This document shows positions 39,889-49,248 of a stretch of 64,000 nt of DNA, one piece after another. Position 1 is the stretch's first letter. Every line of letters starts with the position of its first letter. The position numbers and the translations under genes are program-made. Under the pieces are notes generated by a model. That model had not been told where the DNA came from and did no database searches. It saw only the letters and a list, made by a program, of their open reading frames with translations. Source of the DNA: Sphingobium faniae (GTDB taxonomy: Bacteria > Pseudomonadota > Alphaproteobacteria > Sphingomonadales > Sphingomonadaceae); contig FMTU01000008.1 in assembly GCA_900100475.1 (NCBI GenBank), positions 67,984 to 131,983 on the forward strand, read 5' to 3'.

Positions 39889-42663
39889 GTGCGTCATTCT
39901 ATCTCCTTTGTCCTGTTCACCCTGCTTTCCGGCGCAGCTCCCGGCGCGCTGATGGCGCAGGAGGAGGATCGCCGCCCGCCCGTGGAGATGGACGAAGGGG
40001 ATGAAATCATCGTCACCGGCCAGCCCGAGCGCGGGGCCGTGGCGGGCGATGTCCAGCCCGAACAGCAATTTCGCGCCGCCGACATCCGCGCGCTGGGCGT
40101 TGCGTCGATTTCGGAAATGGTGTCGGAATTGTCGGCGGAAACCAACGGGACGCCTATCATCCTGCTGAACGGCAAGCGCATCTCCAGCTTTTCGGAGATT
40201 CAGGACCTCCCCTCCGAAGCGGTGGCGCGGGTGGACGTGCTGCCCGAACAGGTCGCGTTGTCTTATGGCTATGCGCCGACGCAGAAGGTTATGAATATCG
40301 TGCTGCGCGCGCGCTTCCGCGCCGAATCCGCCGATCTGCGCGGCGGCGTGACGACCGATGGCGGGCGCGAGAACGGATCGGCCGAAGCGGGCATCATGCG
40401 CATCCGGGGCGACAATCGCTTCACGCTGAACCTTAAATACAGCCGCGCGGCGCAGCTTTTGGAAAGTCAGCGGGACATCATCCCCACCGCCCCTTCCAGA
40501 CCCTATTCCCTCGGCGGCAATATCACCGCCATGACACAGGGCCGGGAAATCGACCCGGCGCTCTCGGCCCTCGCCGGAGAGACCGTAAGCGTCACCGCCG
40601 TGCCGGAAAGCGCGGCGGCATCCATCCCATCACTGGACGATTTCGTCGCGGGCGCGAACCAGACGAGCGTCAGCGACCTTGGACGTTATCGCACGCTCAG
40701 CCCCGCGACGGAGAATTTTTCCGCCAACGCCACGCTGGCCCGCGCGCTGGGCGGGGTGTCCGCCACCCTCAACGGGCGGCTGGAACTGTCCGACAATGAC
40801 TCGCTTCAGGGGCTGTCGGCGGCGGCGCTGACCCTGCCGGGCGGCAATCCCTTCTCCCCCTTCGCCGACGACGCGCGGCTCTATCGCTATCTCGCGCAGG
40901 CAGGCGCGCTGGGGCAGCATATCCGGGGCACCACCGGGCATATCGGGATCACGCTGAACGGCGGGCTGGGCGGCGGATGGCAATGGTCCTTCACGGGGAA
41001 CGGCGACATTTCGGACACGCGCACGCGCACGGATCGCGGCGTTTCCACCGGAACGATGCAAGCGGCGCTGGATGCGGGCGGCGGGACGATGAACCCTTAT
41101 GGCGACATCGCGGGCGACCTGCTCGCCACGCGCCTCACCGACCGGGCGCGCGCCAGGTCGCAGGCGATTTCGGGCGACCTGCTGTTGAGCGGTCCCCTCT
41201 TCGACCTGCCCGCCGGGGAGGTCACGGCATCGGCTCGTCTGGGCGGCTCGGCCAACGGTTTTGAAAGCTGGTCGATCCGCTCCGGCGTCGAACGCAATAC
41301 GGACTATAATCGCGAGATTGCAAGCGGGCAGGTCAGCCTGGACCTGCCGCTCACCAGCCGGTCGCGGGACGTGCTGGGCGCTCTGGGCGACATCGGCGTC
41401 AACATGAACGCCGCCGCGCAGCGCCTTTCGGATTTCGGCACGCTCTCGACGCTGGGCTATGGCCTGCGCTGGAAGCCGGTGAAGGCCGTTCAGATCCTGA
41501 TGTCCGCCAGTCAGGACCGCGCCGCGCCCACCGGCTCGCAGATCACCGATCCGCTGATCTCCACCCCCAACATGTCCGTTTTCGACTATGCGACCGGACA
41601 GACGGTGTTCGTGACCCAATTGTCGGGCGGCAATGCCACCCTCAAGGAAAGCGTGCGCGACCAGTTCCGCCTGAGCGCCACGGTCAAGCCCTTCGACAAG
41701 CCCAATCTGACGCTGACGGCGACTTATCTCAACAGCCGCACCCGCAATCCCATCGCGGCCTTCCCCACGCCCACGCCCGCCATCGAGGCGGCCTTCCAGG
41801 ACCGTTTCCTGCGTGACGCGGACGGCGCGCTGACGCAAATTGACGCACGGCCCATCAACTTCCTGCGTTCCCGGAGCGAGGAACTACGCTGGGGCTTCAA
41901 CCTGTCGCTTCCGCTCAAATCACATGTTCAGAAGCTGGTCGAGGCGTGGCGCGCGGCAGGCGCGAAGCCGGAAGACAGGCCCGCCGAACTGCAATCGCTG
42001 TTCGGCAATCGTCGTCCCGGCGGCGAAGGCGGCGGCGATGGCCCGCCCCGCCGCGATGATGGCCCCGGCGAAGGCGGCGGCGCCAATGCAGGACCGGCCA
42101 ATGCAGGACCGGGCGGCGGAAGGCGGGGCGGGAGCTTCGGCGGTTTTGGCGGGCGGCGAGCCGGTAGCGGAGGTGGCGGCGGACGCCTCAGCTTCAGCTT
42201 CTATCACACATGGCATCTGACCGAGAGCATCCTGATCGCGCCGGGCGTGCCGGAACTCAACCTGCTGAGCGGCGACGCCACCGGCTCGTCGGGCGGGCAG
42301 CCGCGCCATGAACTCAAGGCGCGGCTGGGCTATTCCAACAACGGCATCGGCGGCAGGCTCGGCGTCGACTGGGAAAGCGGCACGCATGTCGACGGCGCGC
42401 TGGGCGGCGCGTCGCGCCTGAACTTCGGCAGCCTCGCCACCGCCAATCTGCGTATCTTCGCCAATCTGGGGCAAATGCCGGGGCTGGTACGCGACCATCC
42501 CTTCCTGCGGGGCGCGCGCGTGTCGATCGGCATCGACAATATCTTCAATTCCCGGCGCGACGTGACGGATGTGACCGGCGCGACGCCGCTACGCTATCAG
42601 CGCGACTATCTGGACCCGCTGGGCCGTACGGTGTCGATCAGTTTCCGCAAGCTGTTCTTCTGA
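39889..42663 (+). CDS. TonB-dependent receptor-like protein with Gly-rich insert
   Basis: 924 residues with signal peptide (to about residue 23, LMAQ), a TonB-box-like GDEIIVTGQPERG, a plug region (IILLNGKRISSFSEIQDLPS) and a predicted barrel ending SFRKLFF. The plug is shorter than usual and lacks the GPQGTLFG loop. Residues about 706-768 are a low-complexity Gly/Arg/Pro/Asn segment (GGEGGGDGPPRRDDGPGEGG and further) placed inside the barrel before the last strands. The GTG start at 39889 is preceded by a G-run. Ligand unknown; this may be a specialised receptor subfamily. Confidence 0.82.
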   Translation: MRHSISFVLFTLLSGAAPGALMAQEEDRRPPVEMDEGDEIIVTGQPERGAVAGDVQPEQQFRAADIRALGVASISEMVSELSAETNGTPIILLNGKRISSFSEIQDLPSEAVARVDVLPEQVALSYGYAPTQKVMNIVLRARFRAESADLRGGVTTDGGRENGSAEAGIMRIRGDNRFTLNLKYSRAAQLLESQRDIIPTAPSRPYSLGGNITAMTQGREIDPALSALAGETVSVTAVPESAAASIPSLDDFVAGANQTSVSDLGRYRTLSPATENFSANATLARALGGVSATLNGRLELSDNDSLQGLSAAALTLPGGNPFSPFADDARLYRYLAQAGALGQHIRGTTGHIGITLNGGLGGGWQWSFTGNGDISDTRTRTDRGVSTGTMQAALDAGGGTMNPYGDIAGDLLATRLTDRARARSQAISGDLLLSGPLFDLPAGEVTASARLGGSANGFESWSIRSGVERNTDYNREIASGQVSLDLPLTSRSRDVLGALGDIGVNMNAAAQRLSDFGTLSTLGYGLRWKPVKAVQILMSASQDRAAPTGSQITDPLISTPNMSVFDYATGQTVFVTQLSGGNATLKESVRDQFRLSATVKPFDKPNLTLTATYLNSRTRNPIAAFPTPTPAIEAAFQDRFLRDADGALTQIDARPINFLRSRSEELRWGFNLSLPLKSHVQKLVEAWRAAGAKPEDRPAELQSLFGNRRPGGEGGGDGPPRRDDGPGEGGGANAGPANAGPGGGRRGGSFGGFGGRRAGSGGGGGRLSFSFYHTWHLTESILIAPGVPELNLLSGDATGSSGGQPRHELKARLGYSNNGIGGRLGVDWESGTHVDGALGGASRLNFGSLATANLRIFANLGQMPGLVRDHPFLRGARVSIGIDNIFNSRRDVTDVTGATPLRYQRDYLDPLGRTVSISFRKLFF

Positions 42664-42682
42664 CAGGCATCGCGCCCCGGAA

Positions 42683-45106
42683 TCAGGAAGCCATCAACCG
42701 GGGCGTGGCGGCTTTCAGGCGGTTGAGGTCGACAGCCTCGCAAAATTCCACGCCCATGCGGTCATCCTTCGACCAGCGGGCGACGGCGTCGATGAAATAA
42801 TTGTCCGCCAGTTCGATGATGAAGGCTGTTCCTTCCGGCACGCTCCACAACCCTTCGACAAGGGCGCCGGTGGCCGAAATATTGCGGATGCGCGCGGCAT
42901 AGACATCGCCGCCATTATGCACCGCAACGCTCCGTAACATGGACTTGCGCTCCGGTCGGCTGGATTTGAAGCCTTCGACCGTAGCGATCGCGCCTGCGGT
43001 CAACTGGCGCTCGATCACTTCGGCCGCGCTGATGGGCCGGCCATAGACATAGCCTTGCACATGGCTGCACCCCAATTGGCGGATCAGGTCCAGTTCGTCC
43101 TGGGTTTCCGCGCCTTCGGCCGTCGTGTCCATGCCCAGCGCTTCCGCCAGGCTGACGATGGCTTCGATGATCGCGCTGTTGCGGCTGCCCTTGATCGCCG
43201 CGCCGCGCACGAAGCTCTGGTCGATCTTGATCTTGTCGAACGGCGCTTTCTTCAGATAACCGAGCGAGGAATAGCCCGTCCCGAAATCGTCGAGCGCCAG
43301 ACGCACGCCCAGCGCCTTCAGCCGCGCGAACATCGAATCGGTGTCGGCATTGTCGTTCAGGAACACGCCTTCGGTGATTTCCAGCTCCAGCCGCTCGGGC
43401 GCCAACTGGCTCGTCGCCAGCGCGTTCATGACGATGGAAGGAAAGCCGGGATTGGCGAACTGGATCGGCGAGACGTTGACCGCCACCCGCGCCGCGTTCA
43501 CCCATTGCGCCGCGTCGCGGCAGGCGGTGCGGATCACCCAATCCCCGATCTGCGCGATCAGGCCCGTATCCTCGGCAATGGGGATGAAGATATCCGGCCC
43601 GATGATGCCACGTCGGGGATGCTGCCAGCGCAGCAGCGCTTCATAACCGGTGATCTGCTCGGTGACGGAGGACACGACCGGCTGATAGACCAGATATAGC
43701 GCGTCGGAATTCAGCGCGTCGCGCAGATCCTCTTCCAACTGGCGGCGATCTTCCGCGTCGGCATGCATCTCGGAGGAATAGAAGCGATGGACGCCCCGGC
43801 CATCGCCCTTCGCCGCATATAGCGCCAGATCGGCGTTGCGGATCAGCGCGTCGCTGGTCACGCCATCGTCCGGGCAATGGGAAATGCCGATGGAAACGCC
43901 GATGACGACGGACGTATCCTCGATCCTGTAGGGCTGGGCTATGGTGCTGATGATGGCCTTGGCCAGATGGCCCAGCGCGGCCTGATCCTGCCGTCCGGCC
44001 AGAAGGATCTTGAACTCGTCGCCACCCTGGCGCCCGACCAGCCCCTGATTGCCGACCACCCGCAGCAGCCGGTCGCTGACCTGCCGCAACAGCGCATCCC
44101 CGGCGGGATGGCCCAGCGTGTCGTTGACGCTCTTGAAACGGTCGAGGTCCAGCATCATCAGCGCGCATTCGCCGGACCGGCCATGAGGGGTCTTGATGGC
44201 GTTTTCCAGCGCCTGCATCATCTGGCCCCGGTTGGCGAGGCCCGTCAGGGAATCGAACTGCGCCAGACGCACGACTTCCGCCTGGCTGCGCTTGATTTCG
44301 GTGAGGTCGCTGCCGCTTCCGCGAAAACCCTGAAACTGGCCATATTCGTTGAAGACGGGCTGGCCGGAGATCGACCACCAGCGCTCCTCGTTCATCATCG
44401 CCGCCCGAACGGCGACATCGGCGAAACCCGACCGCGCCGACAGATGGAAACCCAGGGTCCGCTCGCCATCGCCATGAGAACGGTTGCCGGGGCCGACAAG
44501 ATCGGTGAAAGGCTGCCCGATCAGCTTTTGCGTGGGCCGGCCCAATGTCATGGCCAGCGTTTCGGACAGGTAGACCAGCAGCCCCTGCCGATCCGTTTCC
44601 CAGAACCAGCCGCGCCCGGAACGTTCATATTCATGCAACAGCCGATCGGACCGCTGCGCCCGCATTTCCTGCCAATAACGCCGCATCGCCTGATCGCAGT
44701 CCACGCTGGCCTGCCGCACCGTGGCGATCAACATGACCGACACGCAACTGATCGCCAGCCCGGCCTGCACCCATCCGCCATGCTGCGCCGCCGACGCCAG
44801 CAGCACGCCCAGGAAATAGGACAGGCCCAGCAGCCTGCGATCCCCGAAAATGCAGACCGCCAGCAGCATGGCCGCCAGCAGCGCCGATTGCCAGCCGCTG
44901 CTCACATGATAGAAGTCCGCGCCATAGAGGGCGGAAATGCAGATTTTCGCCAGCAGGACGAGCGGCCACAGCGCGGCGATCAGCAAAAAGGCCCGCGAAA
45001 CCCAGGCTGGGGATACGTCCCCGCCGCTTTCGACCAGTCCCAGCGACGCCATCAGGCCGGGACCGGGCGCGGCGGCTTCGGGAAAAGCAGGTCGCACACG
45101 GTTCAT
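42683..45106 (-). CDS. Membrane PAS-GGDEF-EAL-PilZ cyclic-di-GMP protein
   Basis: 807 residues: several transmembrane helices (about 38-135), a PAS domain (about 150-270, GRGWFWETDRQGLLVYLSET), GGDEF domain with intact RQGGDEF, EAL domain with intact YEALLRW, NVSPIQF and DDFGTGYSSLGYL, and a C-terminal PilZ-like domain (about 715-800, NISATGALVEG). Both synthesis and breakdown motifs are intact, and PilZ could sense cyclic-di-GMP. The RxxxR half of the PilZ site is only partly recognisable (RKSMLRSV). It controls motility or biofilm in related systems; direction of activity is not readable. Confidence 0.9.
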   Translation of the reverse strand: MNRVRPAFPEAAAPGPGLMASLGLVESGGDVSPAWVSRAFLLIAALWPLVLLAKICISALYGADFYHVSSGWQSALLAAMLLAVCIFGDRRLLGLSYFLGVLLASAAQHGGWVQAGLAISCVSVMLIATVRQASVDCDQAMRRYWQEMRAQRSDRLLHEYERSGRGWFWETDRQGLLVYLSETLAMTLGRPTQKLIGQPFTDLVGPGNRSHGDGERTLGFHLSARSGFADVAVRAAMMNEERWWSISGQPVFNEYGQFQGFRGSGSDLTEIKRSQAEVVRLAQFDSLTGLANRGQMMQALENAIKTPHGRSGECALMMLDLDRFKSVNDTLGHPAGDALLRQVSDRLLRVVGNQGLVGRQGGDEFKILLAGRQDQAALGHLAKAIISTIAQPYRIEDTSVVIGVSIGISHCPDDGVTSDALIRNADLALYAAKGDGRGVHRFYSSEMHADAEDRRQLEEDLRDALNSDALYLVYQPVVSSVTEQITGYEALLRWQHPRRGIIGPDIFIPIAEDTGLIAQIGDWVIRTACRDAAQWVNAARVAVNVSPIQFANPGFPSIVMNALATSQLAPERLELEITEGVFLNDNADTDSMFARLKALGVRLALDDFGTGYSSLGYLKKAPFDKIKIDQSFVRGAAIKGSRNSAIIEAIVSLAEALGMDTTAEGAETQDELDLIRQLGCSHVQGYVYGRPISAAEVIERQLTAGAIATVEGFKSSRPERKSMLRSVAVHNGGDVYAARIRNISATGALVEGLWSVPEGTAFIIELADNYFIDAVARWSKDDRMGVEFCEAVDLNRLKAATPRLMAS

Positions 45107-45202
45107 ACCATGGGCGTAACCAAAAATTGTTGAAAGAAACTTACCTGCCGCCCCCGGGGAAGACGGGATGTCACCATTTCGGTCCGTTCTGGCGCGCTAT
45201 CG

Positions 45203-46315
45203 TCAGACCCGCATCGGCATCAGCACATAAAGCGCCGGGCTGCGATCATTTTCGCGAATCAATGTAGGCGCCGCCGCATCGGCCAGATGCAGTTCGACGA
45301 GATCGGCGTCGATCTGCCCCAATATGTCGAGCAGGTAGCGGGCGTTGAAGCCAATGTCGAAGCCCTCACCCTGAAACGCGCCGGGCACTTCTTCCGCCGC
45401 CGTGCCGTTTTCGGGGCTGGTGACGGACAGGACGATCTTGTCGCGATCCAGCGTCATCTTGACCGCACGGGTCTTTTCCGTGGCGATGGTCGCGACGCGG
45501 TCCACGCCTTCCTCGAAGCTGCGCGGGTCGATCTTGAGCAGCTTGTCGTTCCCGGTCGGGATGACGCGGCTGTAATCGGGGAAGGTGCCGTCGATCAGCT
45601 TGCTGGTCAGGATCGCGCTGCCCAGGCCAAAGCGGATCTTGCTGGCCGACAGGGCGACTTCGACCGACCCTTCCACCTCGTCCAGCAGCTTGCGCAGTTC
45701 GCCGATGCATTTGCGCGGGATGATGATGCCGGGCATCCCGTCCGCGCCATCGGGCCGGGGCACCGTCACGCGAGCAAGGCGGTGGCCGTCGGTCGCGGCG
45801 GCCTTCAGCACCGGCTGCCCTTCGTCCGACACATGAAAATAGATGCCGTTCAGATAATAGCGCGTCTCTTCGGTCGAAATGGCGAAGCGCGTCTTGTCGA
45901 TGATCTGCTTGAGCGTTTCGGCCGGCAGTTCGAAGCCAATCGGCAGGTCGCCTTCCGCGATCACCGGGAAGTCGTCGCGCGGCAGGGTCGACAAGTTGAA
46001 GCGCGCCCGCCCGGCCTGGATCAACATCTTGCCGTCCGCCGCGTGGAGCAGCACCTGGCTGCCTTCGGGCAGCTTGCGGGCGATGTCGAACAGCGTATGC
46101 GCGGAAATGGTGGTCGCGCCGGGCTGTTCCACCTGCGCGGAAATGCTTTCCACGATCTGAAGATCAAGATCAGTCGCCATCAGCTTGATCGCGCCGTCCG
46201 CCGATGCTTCGATCAACACGTTGGACAGGATCGGTATGGTGTTGCGCCGTTCGACCACCGACTGGACGTGGCTCAGACTTTTCAGGAGCGTTGCGCGTTC
46301 AATGGTGGCCTTCAT
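45203..46315 (-). CDS. dnaN: DNA polymerase III beta subunit (sliding clamp)
   Basis: Ring-shaped processivity clamp of the replicase. The 370-residue protein begins MKATIERATLLKSLSHVQSV and has RRNTIPILSNVLIEA, TDGHRLARVTVP and the C-terminal YVLMPMRV characteristic of DnaN; length is normal. dnaA is not adjacent, and recF lies 7 kb away on the same strand, a scattered arrangement common in alphaproteobacteria. The frame remains open far upstream across the opposite strand of rlmN, which is not coding. Confidence 0.97.
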   Translation of the reverse strand: MKATIERATLLKSLSHVQSVVERRNTIPILSNVLIEASADGAIKLMATDLDLQIVESISAQVEQPGATTISAHTLFDIARKLPEGSQVLLHAADGKMLIQAGRARFNLSTLPRDDFPVIAEGDLPIGFELPAETLKQIIDKTRFAISTEETRYYLNGIYFHVSDEGQPVLKAAATDGHRLARVTVPRPDGADGMPGIIIPRKCIGELRKLLDEVEGSVEVALSASKIRFGLGSAILTSKLIDGTFPDYSRVIPTGNDKLLKIDPRSFEEGVDRVATIATEKTRAVKMTLDRDKIVLSVTSPENGTAAEEVPGAFQGEGFDIGFNARYLLDILGQIDADLVELHLADAAAPTLIRENDRSPALYVLMPMRV

Positions 46316-46349
46316 GTCCCTGTTCTGTCCGTTTCTTTTTGCGCCGATG

Positions 46350-46373
46350 ACCCGGTTTCGGTCGAATCCGGGT
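46350..46373. promoter_or_regulatory. Palindrome in the dnaN/IalB divergent gap
   Basis: ACCCGG-T-TTCG-GT-CGAA-T-CCGGGT: two nested inverted repeats make a 24-base palindrome interrupted only by two T-T mismatches and a central GT. It lies 35 bases upstream of dnaN and 114 bases upstream of the IalB-like gene, so it could be an operator or a 5'-leader hairpin for dnaN. Confidence 0.4.
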
Positions 46374-46486
46374 GACAATGATGGATGGTCCTTCATAGCC
46401 GCTATGACGGCGGCGGCAAGCACTCGCTCATGCTTTTGCGCAAAGCCGGGCTTGCAAAAGGAAACCGCATCGGCTTTGCCGGGGGA

Positions 46487-46990
46487 ATGAGACATGGACT
46501 GGCCCTCCTCCCCGCCGCGTTGCTGGCCGTCCTGTCGACCGGCTCCCCTGCGCAGGCGCGCGATTCGCTGGGGATATTCGAAGGCTGGGGGGCGTTTCGT
46601 GATCCGGCGACGCCCCGCTGCTACGCCATCGCCCAGCCTGCCAACTTCCGTTCCGGCGCGGCGGCCGGCGGTTTCGCCTCGGTCGGAAGCTGGCCGCGCC
46701 AGAAGCTGCGGGGACAGGTGCATTTCCGCCTCAGCCGGATGCGCGGCGACAAGGCGGCGGTGATCCTCAGCATCGGCGACCGCCGCTTTCCGCTCGTCGC
46801 CGGACAGATCGACGCATGGGCGTCCGATGCGCGCGGAGACGCCGCCATCATCGCGGCGATGCGATCGGCCACCAGCATGAGCGTCCAGTCCACAGACCTG
46901 CGCGGGCGCGCCTTCGCCGACACCTATGCCCTGCGCGGCGCGGCGACGGCGATCGACGCGGCGGCGCTGGGCTGCGCGAAACTGCGCTGA
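46487..46990 (+). CDS. IalB-like exported protein
   Basis: 167-residue exported protein with a signal peptide (MRHGLALLPAALLAVLSTGS) and a domain starting LGIFEGWGAFRDPATPRCYA that resembles invasion-associated locus B proteins, which are common in alphaproteobacteria and have no settled biochemical role. GGGGG lies directly before the ATG at 46487; the frame is open further upstream without support. It is 36 bases upstream of rlmN on the same strand. Confidence 0.72.
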   Translation: MRHGLALLPAALLAVLSTGSPAQARDSLGIFEGWGAFRDPATPRCYAIAQPANFRSGAAAGGFASVGSWPRQKLRGQVHFRLSRMRGDKAAVILSIGDRRFPLVAGQIDAWASDARGDAAIIAAMRSATSMSVQSTDLRGRAFADTYALRGAATAIDAAALGCAKLR

Positions 46991-47026
46991 AAGGCCGCGC
47001 CCTTTCAAAATCGCCCGAAATCGACT

Positions 47027-48313
47027 ATGGGCGCGCTCATGCAGACAGCCGCCAACCCGCTCATGCCGATTCCCGGCGCTATCGACCCTGTACCCGTGCC
47101 GCGCGCCGTGACCCCGCGCGAGGATGGCCGTGTCGACCTGCTCGGCCTCGCCCGCGATCAGATTCGCGAGGTACTGGAAAGCGCGGGACTGGAGCCGAAG
47201 CAGGCGAAACTGCGCGCCAAGCAATTGTTTCACTGGCTCTATCATCGCGGCGAGACGGATTTCGACAGGATGACCGACCTCGCCAAGCCGATGCGCGGCT
47301 GGATGGCGGAACGCTTCATCGTCGGCCGCCCGCAGGTGGTGGAGGCACAGGTGTCGAGCGACGGCACGCGCAAATGGCTGCTGCGCTCCGATGACGGGCA
47401 GGATTATGAGATGGTGTTCATCCCGGACGCGGACCGGGGAACGCTCTGCGTGTCGAGTCAGGTCGGCTGCACGCTCAACTGCCGTTTCTGCCATACCGGC
47501 ACGATGCGCCTCGTCCGCAACCTGACGCCGGGCGAGATCGTGGGGCAGGTGATGCTGGCCCGCGACGCGCTGGGCGAATGGCCCAAGGGGAATATGGGCG
47601 GGAGCATGGCTTCGGCCAATGATGACGACGAGGATGACGACGCCCCCCAATACACCGCCGATGGGCGGATGCTGACCAACATCGTGATGATGGGCATGGG
47701 CGAGCCGCTCTATAATTTCGACCATGTGCGCGATGCGCTGAAGGTCGTGATGGATGGCGATGGCCTCGCCCTGTCGAAGCGGCGCATCACCCTCTCCACC
47801 TCCGGCGTGGTGCCGATGATGGCGCGGGCGGGGGCAGAGATCGGCGTCAACCTCGCCGTGTCGCTCCATGCCGTGACCAAGGATGTGCGCGACGAACTGG
47901 TGCCGCTCAATCGCAAATATGGGATCGAGGAACTGTTGCAGGCTTGCGCCGACTATCCCGGCGCGAACAATGCGCGGCGCATCACCTTCGAATATGTGAT
48001 GATCAAGGACAAGAACGACAGCGATGCCGACGCGCATGAACTGGTCCGCCTGCTCCGCCGGTTCAGGTTGCCCGCCAAGGTAAACCTGATCCCCTTCAAC
48101 CCGTGGCCCGGCACCGACTATGAATGTTCGACGCCGGAACGGATCAGGCGGTTTTCCGACATCGTGTTCGAAGGCGGCATCTCCGCGCCCGTCCGCACTC
48201 CGCGCGGGCGCGACATCATGGCGGCCTGCGGGCAGCTCAAGTCCGCGTCGGAAAAGAAGAGCCGCGCCGAACTCAACCGGCTGGCCGAAGAAAAGCAGGC
48301 CGCCCTGGACTGA
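47027..48313 (+). CDS. rlmN: Dual-specificity 23S rRNA/tRNA adenine C2-methyltransferase RlmN
   Basis: Radical-SAM enzyme that methylates C2 of A2503 in 23S rRNA and A37 of some tRNAs. The 428-residue protein has the cluster motif CTLNCRFC (about 147-154), [15 protein letters not shown], and the methyl-accepting Cys in MAACGQL near the C-terminus. An acidic insert (NDDDEDDD, about residues 203-210) lies before the GMGEP strand and is not in the E. coli protein. An ATG four codons in (47039) is an equally possible start; neither has a clear ribosome site. Confidence 0.95.
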   Translation: MGALMQTAANPLMPIPGAIDPVPVPRAVTPREDGRVDLLGLARDQIREVLESAGLEPKQAKLRAKQLFHWLYHRGETDFDRMTDLAKPMRGWMAERFIVGRPQVVEAQVSSDGTRKWLLRSDDGQDYEMVFIPDADRGTLCVSSQVGCTLNCRFCHTGTMRLVRNLTPGEIVGQVMLARDALGEWPKGNMGGSMASANDDDEDDDAPQYTADGRMLTNIVMMGMGEPLYNFDHVRDALKVVMDGDGLALSKRRITLSTSGVVPMMARAGAEIGVNLAVSLHAVTKDVRDELVPLNRKYGIEELLQACADYPGANNARRITFEYVMIKDKNDSDADAHELVRLLRRFRLPAKVNLIPFNPWPGTDYECSTPERIRRFSDIVFEGGISAPVRTPRGRDIMAACGQLKSASEKKSRAELNRLAEEKQAALD

Positions 48314-48338
48314 ACCCCTCGCGACAGTGGCGCAAAAA

Positions 48339-48369
48339 GAAAGGGCGGCCCGCGCGGGACCGCCCTTTC
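48339..48369. terminator. Bidirectional terminator between rlmN and an OM protein gene
   Basis: GAAAGGGCGG (48339-48348) pairs with CCGCCCTTTC (48360-48369); the loop CCCGCGCGGGA can pair internally. A-rich DNA precedes it and T-containing DNA follows, fitting a shared terminator of two convergent genes. Confidence 0.82.
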
Positions 48370-48392
48370 CTGTTTCTATCCGAGAGGGTGGA

Positions 48393-48932
48393 TCAGAAAC
48401 GGATGCCGAGACCGGCGACGACCTGATGGCGCTCGACGTCGGCTTCATAGTTGGAATAGCGATATTCGCCCTTCAGGAAGAGCTGGCCGCCCAGCTTATA
48501 TTCCAGGCCCGCGCCGACGCGCACGCCATCGCCATTGTCGCCGCCCAAGCCGGTGGTTTCGATGCGGGCGTTGGTGTAGCCGGCCTTCACATAGGCCAGC
48601 GCCTGCTCGCCGATCACGAAACCGGCGCGGGCGCCGATATAGAGGTCGCGCGCCGCATCGACTTCACCGCCGACGAACTTGCGCTTCGCGGTGGAATCCG
48701 AGATTTCGCCTTCAATGCCCAGAACCGCGCCGCCGGCCTGGATATCATAGCCCAGACCCAGGCCATAAAGAAGGCCGTCGGGTGTGCCGAGCGCGCTGTT
48801 GGTGTCGAGCGAGTCGTAACCGGCCAGCACTTCCGCATGAGCGCCGGTGAAGGGCGCGGCTTCCTGAGCGGAGGCAGGCACGGACACGGCAAATGCGGCA
48901 GCAGCAGCGGCTGCGAAAATCACAGTCTTCAT
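48393..48932 (-). CDS. OmpA-like outer-membrane beta-barrel protein
   Basis: 179 residues with a signal peptide (MKTVIFAAAAAAAFAVSVPA, cleavage after ASA), alternating amphipathic strands and a C-terminal aromatic end VAGLGIRF typical of 8-stranded barrels. A paralog with the same start (MKT.IFAA) and end (GIGFRF) follows 316 bases upstream on the same strand. Function is likely structural or a surface antigen; nothing more can be said. Confidence 0.82.
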   Translation of the reverse strand: MKTVIFAAAAAAAFAVSVPASAQEAAPFTGAHAEVLAGYDSLDTNSALGTPDGLLYGLGLGYDIQAGGAVLGIEGEISDSTAKRKFVGGEVDAARDLYIGARAGFVIGEQALAYVKAGYTNARIETTGLGGDNGDGVRVGAGLEYKLGGQLFLKGEYRYSNYEADVERHQVVAGLGIRF

Positions 48933-49197
48933 AAAACCCTCTTGTCATGGCAGCGGACCTATTGCCGAAATGGCAATATCCGTCATGTATTCATGGGATG
49001 GCGTTGCGTTTGTTTTTCTTCATCACCTTGCAAAGAACTGCCCGAAGCAGCCTTTTTCCCATTTTCCGAACCGCGATGTTCATCGACGGTGAAGCGCATA
49101 TGCGTCGCCATGGATCTGGTTGCAATATCGCCATTAACATTATTGCGGATTGATGCTTTTTCGCAACAACCCGCGCGCGCGCCTGGCCGACATGCAA
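48933..49197. other. Gap upstream of the first OM barrel gene, with a small hairpin
   Basis: AT-richer than the neighbourhood and probably holding the promoter of the minus-strand barrel gene. The inverted repeat TATTGCC-GAAAT-GGCAATA (48960-48978) lies 28 bases before that gene's ATG and would form a hairpin in its leader, as in many outer-membrane protein messages. No gene was seen. Confidence 0.4.
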
Positions 49198-49226
49198 AAA
49201 GGGCGGCCCGCAGGAGGAGCCGCCCT
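49198..49226 (-). terminator. Intrinsic terminator of the second OM barrel gene
   Basis: AAGGGCGGC (49198-49206) pairs with GCCGCCCTT (49218-49226). Read on the minus strand it is followed by a T-run (CCCTTTTTGC) and begins 22 bases past the stop codon at 49249. Confidence 0.85.
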
Positions 49227-49248
49227 TCGCTTTGCAATGGACTTGCTT

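Noticed and set aside
42673..42705. CGCCCCGG/CCGGGGCG hairpin between a TonB receptor and the GGDEF-EAL gene
   Set aside because: Only 8 pairs, a 17-base loop, no T-run, and half of it lies within coding sequence.
46316..48448. Long minus-strand extension of dnaN across rlmN (frame reaching 1081 codons)
   Set aside because: DnaN homology begins exactly at 46315; the extension is antisense to IalB and rlmN genes that have clear motifs.
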